Positions 15,431 to 23,497 of a stretch of 40,199 bases of DNA are shown in pieces. The position numbers and the translations under genes are program-made. Under the pieces are notes generated by a model, which saw nothing but the letters and a program-made list of their open reading frames with translations, searched no databases and was not told the DNA's origin. The stretch comes from Planctomycetota bacterium. GTDB lineage: Bacteria; Planctomycetota; UBA8742; UBA2392. Location: contig JAGQRE010000018.1 of assembly GCA_020425695.1 (NCBI GenBank), positions 1 through 40,199 on the forward strand, read 5' to 3'. The first letter of the stretch is position 1; every line of letters starts with the position of its first letter.

Positions 15431-17764
15431 CTATCCCTTCGTGCGGCGCGGTTTCGCAGCGAGATACTGTGGCGGCCAATACTGCAAGTCGTACTCGTAG
15501 TCCTGCGCCGCGTGAATCATGGTGTATGGGTCCAGCAGGTGCGGTCTTGCCATTGCCACAAGGTCTGCCCGCCCCGACAACAGAATCGTGTTGGCCTGGT
15601 CCACGGTCTGCACGTTGCCGACGGTAATGGTCGGGATGTACGCCTCATTGCGGATCAGGTCGCTGAAGGGTGTCTGGAACATGCGCCCGTAAATCGGCTG
15701 CTGGTCACTGACGACCTGACCTGCGCTGACATCGATGATGTCCAAACCGGCGTCCTTGAACATCTTCGCGATTTCTACTCGGTCAGAGTCGGTCAGGCCT
15801 TCCTCGTGCCATTCGGTGGCGCTGATGCGCACACTCATCGGCTTGCCTTCAGGCCAGACTTCGCGCACGGCTCTAAAACACTCCAGTGGGTAGCGCATGC
15901 GCGCTTCAAGCGAGCCGCCATAGCCGTCGGTGCGCTTGTTGGTCAGCGGCGAAATAAACGTGCTGAACAGATAGCCGTGGCCGGCGTGCAGCTCGATCAT
16001 GTCGAAGCCGGCTTCTTCGGCCCACTTGGCTGACTGCACGAATTGGGCCTGCACGGCTTCCATGTTGCCGGCCGTCATCTCGCTGGGCGTGTGCCAGCCT
16101 TCGGCGTAGGGGATCGCACTGGGCGCCAGCGTTTGCCACGCGCCTTCCTCGGCTGTCAGGGGCTTGCCGCCCTTCCACGGTAGATCGGTGCTCGCCTTGC
16201 GCCCGGCATGGGCGAGCTGCATGCAGATCTTGGTTTTGCTGTGTCCGTGCACGAAATCGACGATGCGTTTCCAGGCCGGCACGTGCTCGGGTTTGTACAT
16301 GCCTGCGCAACCGGGTGTGATTCGCCCGATGGGGCTGACGTGCGTGGCCTCCGTGTAAAGCAGGCCAGCGCCGCCAATGGCCCGGCTGCCCAGGTGAACC
16401 ATGTGCCAGTCGTCGGGCATGCCGTCGTCGCTGCTGTACTGGCACATTGGGCTGACGACGAGGCGATTGGCCAGCTTCATGTCGCGCAACTGGAAGGGCT
16501 GAAAGACCGGCGGGTCGGTCGGCAATCCGTCGCTCTCTCCTTCCAGTTCAAAGTGCTTGCGGATCTCGGCTTCGTCGGATTCGCGGGCGTACTCGGGGGG
16601 GGCGACCTTCACGTCCTTGAACTGGTTCTGGTTGGCAAACCAGCTTGTCGCATTTTCAACGAACACTGGGTCGCGCAGCTTGAGGTTGTCGTAGGTGATG
16701 CGCTTGCTGCGGCTGAGCTGGTTGAAGGTGAAGCGGATCGGGTGCTGTGTCTTGTAATAGCGCGCGACGTTCTCGAACCACTCGAGGCTCGTCTGCGCGG
16801 TCTTCTGTAACTTGGCGGAATCGACCCAGCGGCGGTCTTCGTAAAGCTTCAGCGTCGCGTTCACGTTGTCGCTGCCGTTGTCGGCGAAGGCCTGCGCCAG
16901 CTCAATCGCGTCTTCCATGGCCAGCTTGGTGCCGCTGCCGATGCTGAAGTGCGCTGTGTGTGCTGCATCTCCAAGCAGCACAATATTTTCGTGTACCCAG
17001 GTTTCGTTGCGGATGGTCGGAAATGTCCGCCAGACGCTCTTGTTGCCGAGCAGCTTCGCGCCCTTCAGGTATGGCTTGAACAGTTTCTCGCAATACGCGA
17101 TGGTCTCGGCTTCGTCGGCCTTGTCGAGCCCGGCCGCGCGCCAGGTTTCTACGCGGCATTCCACAATCCAGGTGCTGAGCTTCTCCTCAAACGGGTAGGC
17201 ATGCACGCTGAACAGCCCGTGCTCGTTCTCTTCATAGATGAATGTGAAGGCAGGCAGGCGCAAATCCGCACCCAGCCAGCTGAACTTGCACTTGCGCCAG
17301 TCGATACTGGGCTTGAAGAATTCCTTGTGGTGGTCACGCACCCAACTGTTGACGCCGTCAGCGCCCAGAATCAAGTCAGCATCCTTGTACGGCGCAAGGC
17401 TGCGGACTTCGGTGTCGAACACCAGCTTTACGCCAAGTTCCTCGGCGCGAGCCTGGAAGATGTTCAGAAGCTTCTTGCGCGACATACCCGCGAAGCCGTG
17501 ACCGGTGCTGCGGATGACCTCGCCCTTGATGAACGTGTCGATATCAGGCCAGTAGGCGAACTCATTGGTGATCTGGTCGTAGGTTTCCTTGTCGGCTTGC
17601 TCGAAGCCGCCAAGGGTCTCATCGCTGAACACCACGCCCCAGCCGAACGTATCGTATGGCCGGTTGCGCTCAATCACGATGATGTCGTGGGACGGGTCCT
17701 GTTTCTTCATCAGGATTGCGAAGTACAGGCCTGCCGGCCCACCACCGATGCTGACAATCTTCAA
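15431..17764 (-). CDS. Fused FAD monooxygenase / OYE-type ene-reductase (acyl-CoA hydroxylase family)
   Basis: A 777-residue two-domain flavoenzyme. Residues 1 to about 385 form a group-A FAD hydroxylase (GGGPAG dinucleotide motif at residues 7-12; [24 protein letters not shown]). Residues about 405-777 form an Old Yellow Enzyme domain with a YqjM-like [10 protein letters not shown] motif, the HAGR and LHAGHGYL active-site segments and [13 protein letters not shown] end (here MARPHLLDP). The architecture matches salicylyl-CoA 5-hydroxylase and 2-aminobenzoyl-CoA monooxygenase/reductase, which attack aromatic acyl-CoA thioesters. The start is TTG at 17764, preceded by GGGAGAG at good spacing; the upstream open frame lacks homology. 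It is followed by dut after 2 bases. No CoA ligase or other aromatic-degradation gene is near, so the substrate is unassigned. Confidence 0.85.
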   Translation of the reverse strand: MKIVSIGGGPAGLYFAILMKKQDPSHDIIVIERNRPYDTFGWGVVFSDETLGGFEQADKETYDQITNEFAYWPDIDTFIKGEVIRSTGHGFAGMSRKKLLNIFQARAEELGVKLVFDTEVRSLAPYKDADLILGADGVNSWVRDHHKEFFKPSIDWRKCKFSWLGADLRLPAFTFIYEENEHGLFSVHAYPFEEKLSTWIVECRVETWRAAGLDKADEAETIAYCEKLFKPYLKGAKLLGNKSVWRTFPTIRNETWVHENIVLLGDAAHTAHFSIGSGTKLAMEDAIELAQAFADNGSDNVNATLKLYEDRRWVDSAKLQKTAQTSLEWFENVARYYKTQHPIRFTFNQLSRSKRITYDNLKLRDPVFVENATSWFANQNQFKDVKVAPPEYARESDEAEIRKHFELEGESDGLPTDPPVFQPFQLRDMKLANRLVVSPMCQYSSDDGMPDDWHMVHLGSRAIGGAGLLYTEATHVSPIGRITPGCAGMYKPEHVPAWKRIVDFVHGHSKTKICMQLAHAGRKASTDLPWKGGKPLTAEEGAWQTLAPSAIPYAEGWHTPSEMTAGNMEAVQAQFVQSAKWAEEAGFDMIELHAGHGYLFSTFISPLTNKRTDGYGGSLEARMRYPLECFRAVREVWPEGKPMSVRISATEWHEEGLTDSDRVEIAKMFKDAGLDIIDVSAGQVVSDQQPIYGRMFQTPFSDLIRNEAYIPTITVGNVQTVDQANTILLSGRADLVAMARPHLLDPYTMIHAAQDYEYDLQYWPPQYLAAKPRRTKG

Positions 17765-17828
17765 TGTTCTCTCCCGCTCACGGCCTGAGGCGCAATCTAG
17801 ACCGCTAGCGCGCAGACGCAAATGGCAA

Positions 17829-17863
17829 CCGGCCCGGAATCCGCACGGGATAAACCGGGCCGG
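17829..17863 (-). terminator. Stem-loop between the lipoprotein and flavoenzyme genes
   Basis: CCGGCCCG (17829-17836) pairs with CGGGCCGG (17856-17863) around a 19-nt loop. It lies between the lipoprotein gene stop and the flavoenzyme start and lacks a strong U-tract, so termination is weakly supported. Confidence 0.35.
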
Positions 17864-17881
17864 CATGGTCCAGAATTCGGG

Positions 17882-18310
17882 TTAGTGAATGCCGTACAGT
17901 TTGACGGTCGCCCGCCCGGTCCTGACGTTCTTGCTTTTGTACTTGAAGGTGACTTTCTTGATGCCGCGTGCACCGCCTCGTAGATCAATTCGCCGACTCC
18001 ACGAACCCTCGGCGAAGTTCAGGCGCGTATTGAAGTCTTCGTGCCCGCCGTTGCTGAAGTAGACGTCGATGTCCCACATCTCAAGGGCGCTGCCCTCTAC
18101 GTCGATGCGGATCGCGCGGAACGTGCCCTCAAACAGCGTGACAGGGATGGTGTCAAAGTCGCCCTTGAAGTTGACCTTTCGCGAGCCGAGCAGCTCAACT
18201 TGATTGTTGTCTCCGTCTACACGGTTGATGGCCTTCTTGCCGCCGCAGGCTGGCGTGAACCCTAGTAAGGCGAGTACAAGCGCGAGCAGCGTTAGTTTGG
18301 CTGTGTTCAT
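17882..18310 (-). CDS. Putative lipoprotein with one repeat-type beta domain
   Basis: A 142-residue exported protein with a hydrophobic signal (LTLLALVLALLGFTPAC) and lipobox-like FTPAC, so probably lipid-anchored. The mature part is one copy of a domain of about 100 residues (LLGSRKVNFKGDFDTIPVT, IRIDVEGSALEMWDIDVYFSN, IDLRGGARGIKKVTFKYKS, ATVKLYG). The divergent gene at 18507-19652 carries three copies. The pattern resembles DUF2541-like domains, but I cannot confirm the family. It has a good ribosome-binding site (GGGAGATGAC before ATG). Function unknown; the fold looks beta-rich. Confidence 0.7.
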   Translation of the reverse strand: MNTAKLTLLALVLALLGFTPACGGKKAINRVDGDNNQVELLGSRKVNFKGDFDTIPVTLFEGTFRAIRIDVEGSALEMWDIDVYFSNGGHEDFNTRLNFAEGSWSRRIDLRGGARGIKKVTFKYKSKNVRTGRATVKLYGIH

Positions 18311-18506
18311 GTCATCTCCCTCGAACTGGTGGCGTGAGCTTGAATTGTAACCCCCATAACAGATGTTGGTTACGCTCTTTTTGGTGATGTCGGACTCTCA
18401 TGTTGGCGAACTCCGGCTTCTTGCTTTTTGTTCGAAACCCGGTGACGTGGCTGGGGTGTAGTTGGTATCAGTTGCTCGCGTCGAAACTAAATAGTGGGGG
18501 AGAGAG

Positions 18507-19652
18507 ATGTATCGATTCATATGGCTTCTCGTGTTCGTGCTTGTCTTGGGTGCAGGTGTCAGTCACGTGTCAGCAGACGGCGAGGATTGGGGCAAGAAGT
18601 TCCCCAACTATGAGCTGCTGGGGGAGCGGAAAGTCGACTTCGGGGCTGACAAAGACTCGATTGCTGTCACCGGCAAGGAGGGGCGTTTCGTAAGCATCAT
18701 GCTCGGGGTCGTTGACGGCAACCTTGAGATGTACGACATCAAGGTCACCTACGGAAACGGTGACACGCACTCGCCAGAAGTTCGTCACACCTTCAAACAA
18801 GGCGAGCGCAGCCGGCAGATCGACCTGCCGGGCGAAGCCCGCGTGATCCAGAAGGTAGAGTTCAAGTACAAGAGTAAACTGAAGCGCGGCAAGGCTACCG
18901 TCAAGCTGTTCGGGAAACCGGCCGAAGCAGGCGACAAGCCCGACGCTGACACGGGTGAGTGGAAGAATCACCTGCCGAAGTCCGCCGACGGCTACCAGTT
19001 TCTGGGCGAGCGCAAGGTCGCCTTTGGCGGCGACCGCGACACCATCGAGGTCACAGGCCACGAAGGCAAGTTTACCGCTATCGTGATCGGCGTTGCCGAC
19101 GGCGAGATCGAGTTGTGGAACATCAAGGTCGAATTCGGCAACGGTGAAAGTCACTCGCCGGAACTGCGCGCCAACTTCGATGAGAAGTCCCGGAGCCGGG
19201 TGATCGACCTGCCGGGCGAAGCCCGCGTAATCAAGAAGGTTACTTTCCTGTACAAGAGCAAGCTGAAGGAAGGGCGTGCGACCGTCAAGCTTTACGGGCG
19301 ACCGGCCGGTGTGGCGGATCGCTTCCCGGGCTACAAGCACATTGGCTCGCGTGTCGTCGATTTCGGCAAAGACACCGACGCGATTACCGTTGGCGCCAGC
19401 AAGGGCAGCTTCAAAGGCTTCATGATCGAAGTGGAAGACGCTGATCTGGAGCTACGCGAAATCGTCGTCACTATGGGTAACGGCAAGCAATACGAGCCAA
19501 AGACGCGCATGGAGTTCAATGAAAACACGCGCAGCCGCACCATCGATTTCCCCGGCAACGAGGGGCGCACCATTGAGCGGCTGATCTTCAAGTACAGCAC
19601 CCAAGGCGTGAAAGACGGCAAGGCAACAGTCAACGTCTACGGTAAAGAGTAA
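18507..19652 (+). CDS. Secreted protein with three tandem repeat-type beta domains
   Basis: The 381-residue protein has a signal peptide (IWLLVFVLVLGAGVSHVSA) and three copies of a domain of about 100 residues, at about 30-132, 158-260 and 268-380. Each copy runs: L(G)xRKVDFGxDxDxIxV, a glycine-rich turn (KG/EG), V.D..LE..xI.V.xGNG, S.E.R..F....RSR.IDLPG.AR.I..V.FKYKSK, and K.TVKLYG. The conserved Asp and Gly turns suggest a beta-sandwich, perhaps with metal or carbohydrate binding (inference). The first two copies share a 38-bp DNA stretch with only two mismatches, so at least one duplication or conversion is recent. The ATG is preceded by GGGGGAGAGAG. No enzyme motif is seen. Confidence 0.75.
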   Translation: MYRFIWLLVFVLVLGAGVSHVSADGEDWGKKFPNYELLGERKVDFGADKDSIAVTGKEGRFVSIMLGVVDGNLEMYDIKVTYGNGDTHSPEVRHTFKQGERSRQIDLPGEARVIQKVEFKYKSKLKRGKATVKLFGKPAEAGDKPDADTGEWKNHLPKSADGYQFLGERKVAFGGDRDTIEVTGHEGKFTAIVIGVADGEIELWNIKVEFGNGESHSPELRANFDEKSRSRVIDLPGEARVIKKVTFLYKSKLKEGRATVKLYGRPAGVADRFPGYKHIGSRVVDFGKDTDAITVGASKGSFKGFMIEVEDADLELREIVVTMGNGKQYEPKTRMEFNENTRSRTIDFPGNEGRTIERLIFKYSTQGVKDGKATVNVYGKE

Positions 19653-19697
19653 CGAGCGCTTGGCGGGTGTTTCCGCAAGGCCTGCATGAAGTGATCG

Positions 19698-19729
19698 AAA
19701 CCGGGGCTCTGTGCCCCGGTTTCTTTTTG
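19698..19729 (+). terminator. Rho-independent terminator
   Basis: Stem AAACCGGGGC (19698-19707), loop TCTGT, stem GCCCCGGTTT (19713-19722), then CTTTTTG. A classical strong terminator for the triple-repeat protein gene. Confidence 0.9.
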
Positions 19730-19730
19730 C

Positions 19731-19767
19731 TTGCTAGATAGTACGGATTGCGTAATATTCGGAATAT
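19731..19767 (+). promoter_or_regulatory. Promoter and palindromic operator overlapping the marR start
   Basis: A -35-like TTGCTA (19731-19736), a 16-bp spacer and a -10-like TAATAT (19753-19758). A perfect palindrome ATATTC-G-GAATAT (19755-19767) overlaps the -10 box and the start codon at 19766. The expected transcription start falls at or near the A of the ATG, so the mRNA may be leaderless. The palindrome is a good candidate for autorepression by the MarR protein. Confidence 0.5.
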
Positions 19768-20209
19768 GAATGAATTGAAAGGCTATCGATCCCTGTTTCT
19801 TTCGCAGGTTCATGCGGCTTACCGTGTGATGTCTCGAAGCGTCGAGAATGCCGTAGGCGAGGTCGACAGCCCGGACGGTCACCTGCTGAGTTACGTCTTG
19901 CGCTACGGACCGTGCACCGTGGGACGGCTTCGCGACGTATTCGGGATTAAGGGCGCGACTCTCACCGGCCAACTTGACCGGCTGGAAAAGCGCGGGTTGC
20001 TGAAACGGGGTTTGAATCCCGAAGACCGTCGTTCATTCCTTGTAGGTGTGACGCCAAAGGGGTGCAGCCTTGTCCGGCGTATTGGGGAACACGTGAAAGA
20101 AATCGAGTCCGTAGTTCGCGGGCAGGTCTCGGATCGTGAGTACGCAGCGTTTTTGAAAGTCATCGAAGTTATCCGCAAGCTTGAAGCATCAACCCAACCA
20201 ACGGAGTAG
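19766..20209 (+). CDS. MarR-family transcriptional regulator
   Basis: A 147-residue winged-helix dimer of the MarR type. The DNA-binding region is CTVGRLRDVFGIKGATLTGQLDRLEKRGLLKR, followed by the wing NPEDRRSFLVGVTPKG, where the DRR motif is typical. The flanking helices supply dimerisation. Start ATG 19766 is chosen over the in-frame TTG at 19748 because the promoter and palindrome overlap that region. It is followed after 4 bases by a DinB-family gene whose ribosome-binding site overlaps its stop, so the pair is an operon. MarR proteins commonly repress their own operon and respond to small phenolic or electrophilic ligands; the ligand here is unknown. Confidence 0.88.
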   Translation: MNELKGYRSLFLSQVHAAYRVMSRSVENAVGEVDSPDGHLLSYVLRYGPCTVGRLRDVFGIKGATLTGQLDRLEKRGLLKRGLNPEDRRSFLVGVTPKGCSLVRRIGEHVKEIESVVRGQVSDREYAAFLKVIEVIRKLEASTQPTE

Positions 20210-20213
20210 CGCC

Positions 20214-20693
20214 ATGAACAATGAAGCCATCTGCAGGCAGTTTGGCATGACCAACTGGTTTCTAGAGCAGGGACTGCAGGGCATAAGCCATGAAGACAGC
20301 CTGAAAGCGACGCCAACGGGGCAGACGCTGAACTGGGTGGTGGGCCATCTGGCAGACGCGCGAAATGGAATCATGGCGTGGCTAACCGGAGAGCCGGCAT
20401 GGCCGGTTGATGAAACGGCGCAGTACAAGCGAGGCTCTGGGGCCCTCGGGCCGGACGAAGCCCTGCCCCTGGACGAGTTGGCAAGCCGGTTTCGTAAGGT
20501 CCAAGACACTCTTGTTGAGCAGATCGGGGGAGTTACGCCGGAGCGTGCACAAGAGAAAGCGCCGTTCAGCCCGGTCAACAACCCGGACGAGACAGTCGGA
20601 AGCCTGCTGGCAACCCTTGCATTCCATGAAATCTACCACCTCGGCCAGATCGGTATGTTGCGTCGCATGGTGGGGCAGCCGCGCGTAGTGTGA
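20214..20693 (+). CDS. DinB-family (YfiT-like) four-helix metalloprotein
   Basis: A 159-residue DinB-like protein. The metal-binding histidines are His45 (VVGHLADAR) and the pair His138 and His142 (HEIYHLGQIGMLR), the usual triad. Many members bind Ni or Zn and act in thiol-dependent transferase or detoxification reactions. Co-transcription with a MarR regulator fits a stress or xenobiotic response. The ribosome-binding site GGAG overlaps the marR stop codon. The specific reaction is unknown. Confidence 0.85.
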   Translation: MNNEAICRQFGMTNWFLEQGLQGISHEDSLKATPTGQTLNWVVGHLADARNGIMAWLTGEPAWPVDETAQYKRGSGALGPDEALPLDELASRFRKVQDTLVEQIGGVTPERAQEKAPFSPVNNPDETVGSLLATLAFHEIYHLGQIGMLRRMVGQPRVV

Positions 20694-20776
20694 TTGCGGG
20701 TCATTGACCGCTCACACACCGAGACTTCGTTTGTTATCGTCGCAATACTCGGATGATCTCTGAACGGAGTCTCGAT

Positions 20777-21622
20777 ATGGGCAAAGTTAAGCGAATCGTA
20801 GCGGCTTGGGTATTAGTTGTGGTCGGCTTCGCCCTAATTGGTGCGATGGGCTACATCGCCCACGCCGAATCGGGACCCGGCACATGGTTCGGCGGTGCGG
20901 ACGGACAAATGGGCAACGCGCCCCGCAAGCGCCCCAGCGGCAACCGGGCGTGGAGCGGGAACGAGCCCTATGGTGAAGATGACGACAGTGAAGTCCCGCC
21001 CGAGCGCGACTCACGCAAGCCGATCCCCGAAGACGAGTCGGTCTGGGAGGACGTCCCCGAGTCCGAGCTCACGAACACCGAGCGTCTGAAATCCCGTCCC
21101 GGAAACGTGGCGGTTTTCGGCACACTCGACGAGTTTTTTGCTGGACTTGGACAAGTCGAGTTCGAGTTCAGGGAGTTCACTTTTCCCTTCTGGCAGGACG
21201 TCGTGTCCGTTCGATCCCAAGAAGATGGGGAAGAAGAGCGAACCGTAATGACCGAAGTCTTCGACTCTCGCGAAGGCTTCAACGAACAGTTTGACGAGAT
21301 GGAAAAGTCGTTTCGGAAACGTGGCAGGAAGCAACACAACCCGTGGCGAACGAGGAACACCTTCATTGAGCACATTGAGGTTTTGGATTTTGCGCCGGAG
21401 GCATCATCGCTAGAGAACGCTGAGAGCTTTGGGATGAACGAGCGGCTCACGAAAACCTTCGGCGAAGTTCGCAAGGTGCACACAGAGCAGTGTTGTGTAG
21501 TTCGAATTTCCGTCCGCTTCGAAGAACTTACGTCCGAGGAGACGAACGAGGATGAACTGATTCTCTGTCTAGTACGAAAGGCTAATGGGTGGAAGATATG
21601 CTGGATCGGTCAGAAGGAATAG
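20777..21622 (+). CDS. Unknown protein with one N-terminal membrane anchor
   Basis: A 281-residue protein I do not recognise. The N-terminus is a membrane helix or uncleaved signal (RIVAAWVLVVVGFALIGAMGYIAHA). A Pro-, Asp- and Glu-rich low-complexity linker follows (about 30-100). The C-terminal part (about 115-280) alternates helices and strands and ends LILCLVRKANGWKICWIGQKE, like the last strands of NTF2/SnoaL-type domains, but this is a weak impression. The start at 20777 is supported by CGGAGT upstream. Confidence 0.6.
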   Translation: MGKVKRIVAAWVLVVVGFALIGAMGYIAHAESGPGTWFGGADGQMGNAPRKRPSGNRAWSGNEPYGEDDDSEVPPERDSRKPIPEDESVWEDVPESELTNTERLKSRPGNVAVFGTLDEFFAGLGQVEFEFREFTFPFWQDVVSVRSQEDGEEERTVMTEVFDSREGFNEQFDEMEKSFRKRGRKQHNPWRTRNTFIEHIEVLDFAPEASSLENAESFGMNERLTKTFGEVRKVHTEQCCVVRISVRFEELTSEETNEDELILCLVRKANGWKICWIGQKE

Positions 21623-21680
21623 CGGACACCGCTTCATGTGGTAAGCTGTTGAATCGCTCGCTGCTCCTTTCGGGTACGCC

Positions 21681-22220
21681 ATGGGTCGGATTGTGCCGCC
21701 TCAGCCTGTTACGCCTGTTCTGGGCGTGATCTACCGCGATGTGTCTATCGTGGATGATGCCCTTATGTGGGTCGAGCACCTGATGGGCGACGTGGAACTC
21801 GTCTCAGATGAATTCCCGTTCGACCTTACCGACCACTATCAGCCTGAAATGGGCGATGCTCTCAAACGCCGCTTCTTCAGCTTCGATCGACTCACCGATC
21901 CGTCCATGCTGTCCGAATGGAAAGTCCAGACCAACAAACTTGAGGAACAACTGGCAGACCGCTACGGCGAGCAGCGTCCCATCAATCTTGACCCCGGTTA
22001 CGTTACGGGGGCCAAGCTTGTACTGGCCAGCGTCAAGGGGCTCGCGCATCGCGTGTACATCGGGCAGGGCATCTCGGCCGAGGTGACACTCAGCTTTCGC
22101 GATGGCGAGTGGCTCAAGCGCGATTACACTTTTCCCGACTTCAAGCAGGGGCTCTACGACGCGTTCTTTTGCAAGGCCCGCGAACGCCACCTGCTGCATC
22201 TCGGCGCTTATGCGCAATAA
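21681..22220 (+). CDS. DUF4416 family protein
   Basis: A 179-residue cytoplasmic protein. The N-terminus (PVTPVLGVIYRDVSIVDDALMWVEHLMGDVELVSDEFPFDLTDHY) and the C-terminal end (RDGEWLKRDYTFPDFKQGLYDAFF) match my memory of DUF4416, a family seen in planctomycetes, delta-proteobacteria and thermophiles with no established function. Conserved aromatic and acidic residues (Y, D, E, F) dominate the family. It lies 55 bases upstream of the TlpA-like selenoprotein gene. Confidence 0.75.
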   Translation: MGRIVPPQPVTPVLGVIYRDVSIVDDALMWVEHLMGDVELVSDEFPFDLTDHYQPEMGDALKRRFFSFDRLTDPSMLSEWKVQTNKLEEQLADRYGEQRPINLDPGYVTGAKLVLASVKGLAHRVYIGQGISAEVTLSFRDGEWLKRDYTFPDFKQGLYDAFFCKARERHLLHLGAYAQ

Positions 22221-22275
22221 TGCTTGCCCGCCAGCGAGTGCCCGATAATTTGGGTAACTTGACCGGAGGTTCACC

Positions 22276-23343
22276 ATGGCACGTGTTGCCTTGCTGTTGA
22301 TACTGCTTCTGTTTCCGTTGGCGCTGGTCGCCCAGGATGCGGAAGCCCCATACGGTGTCGGCGACACAATCGATGACCACGCCGTTGAACACTGGATCAA
22401 CCCGCCGGCCTGGAACCAGTTCTCCGACCTGCAAGGCGAAGTGATTGTCTTCAAGAAGTGGGGTTGTACCTGACCGCCCTGCCTGACGCAGTTGCGTCGC
22501 ATGGTTGAGTTGGATGCGCAGTACCGCAACGACGGGCTGCGAATCATCACGTCGTACAACCAGTTTCAGGACATCAAAGTTATCGAAGACAAAGTCACTG
22601 AGCTTGGCATCAAGTTTCCGGTAGCACTGGATGGCTTCTTCGACACGCGCTTTGAGGCTGAGATCTTGTGCCGCGTCTGGGTGATCGGCGTTGACGGCAA
22701 AGTTGTTCACGCTCACAAGGACGGATGGGAACTTGCCGCGCTCACAGAGTTGAAGAAGGTCAAGTACCCAATGCTTCGGCGGTCTCGCGTTCGGTCTGAT
22801 GTGAAGGAAGCGGCGGCTGCCTTTGGCGAAGGCCAATACGCAAAGGCTTACAAGCTTGCTGTCGAGATTTCCGACGGTGACTATTCAGACAACGCAGTTG
22901 AGGACGCGGACTACATCATTGAGCGCATCGAAGACATGAGTGAGACGCTGGCGCATCGCGCAGACGTTCACGAGATCAACAAGCGCTTTGATCAAGCTGA
23001 GAGTTGCTGGCGCGAGCTTGCTCGGTGCTACAAGGGGTTGGAGGGTCTTCGTGACCCGGATGCCGAGATCAAACGAATCCATGGGCTTGAAGACTACGAA
23101 CTTGAGAAGACTGCCCGGCACGCATTCGTCGCGACGCGCCTGAAAGCCTGGGCGCTTTTTGGGGGCATCATTGACGATGTGCCTGCGACGATCAAAGCGG
23201 CGAAGCAGGCCGCCGAAATCTTTGACGCCTTTGCAAAGAAGCACGCGGACACTTCGGTTGCCGACGCGGCTCAGGAGCTTGGAGTGGCTTACAAGAACTG
23301 GGCGAAGCAGCTTGAAGACGAAAATGCTTCGACCGACGAATAA
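22276..23343 (+). CDS. Exported TlpA/AhpC-like thioredoxin-fold selenoprotein (in-frame UGA)
   Basis: One continuous 355-codon frame interrupted by a single TGA at 22471-22473. Residues 1-19 are a signal peptide (RVALLLILLLFPLALVAQ). The redoxin domain follows: VGDTIDDHAVEHWINPP, EVIVFKKWGCT, then U66-P-P-C69. The UGA falls exactly on the first Cys of the thioredoxin CxxC motif (families have W-x-x-x-C-x-P-C). The domain continues after it with QLRRMVELDAQYRNDGLRIITSY and CRVWVIGVDGKVVHAHKDGW. The C-terminal 150 residues are helical, perhaps TPR-like. Homology on both sides rules out a simple stop. It probably acts as a thiol/selenol oxidoreductase outside the cytoplasm. The ribosome-binding site is GGAGG. 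Ordinary gene calling would split it at 22473/22492. Confidence 0.87.
22480..22501 (+). promoter_or_regulatory. Candidate bacterial SECIS hairpin of the TlpA-like gene
   Basis: Stem TGC..GACGC (22480-22489, CT bulge) pairs with GCGTC-GCA (22494-22501) around loop A-G-T-T. The G at 22491 is the second loop base and lies 18 nt past the UGA. Bacterial SECIS elements usually have a G in the first two bases of a small apical loop at about 16-37 nt, so it fits. Confidence 0.6.
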
Positions 23344-23347
23344 GTGC

Positions 23348-23407
23348 CGAATGACAGGGCATGACATTCGAACCCATTAACGGGTATTGGTGGTACGGGA
23401 ACCCGTA
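23348..23407 (+). promoter_or_regulatory. Hairpins in the leader after the redoxin gene
   Basis: CGAATG/CATTCG (23348-23353/23365-23370) and TACGGG/CCCGTA (23394-23399/23402-23407) are stems in the 154-base gap. The first may end the redoxin transcript. Both could also belong to the leader of the next gene. Confidence 0.35.
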
Positions 23408-23445
23408 AGTGCATACCTAAAAACGGATAGTGCTACGACGCTAGT

Positions 23446-23497
23446 CGCGGTTGGATTACCCTTTCGCCACTGCAGTAACCGCGAACAGGGGTAATCC
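23446..23497 (+). promoter_or_regulatory. Interleaved inverted repeats masking the ribosome-binding site
   Basis: Stem A pairs CGCGGTT (23446-23452) with AACCGCG (23477-23483). Stem B pairs GGATTACCC (23453-23461) with GGGTAATCC (23489-23497). They interleave in the order A-B-A'-B', as in an H-type pseudoknot or two exclusive folds. B' ends at the base before the ATG and contains part of the likely Shine-Dalgarno AGGGG, so stem B would block translation. No known riboswitch class is recognised. Confidence 0.5.

Noticed and set aside
22276..22473. Short 65-residue gene ending at TGA, followed by a separate gene at 22492
   Set aside because: Both parts are in one frame and form one thioredoxin-fold protein with the UGA at the CxxC Cys, so they are one selenoprotein gene, not two genes or a pseudogene.
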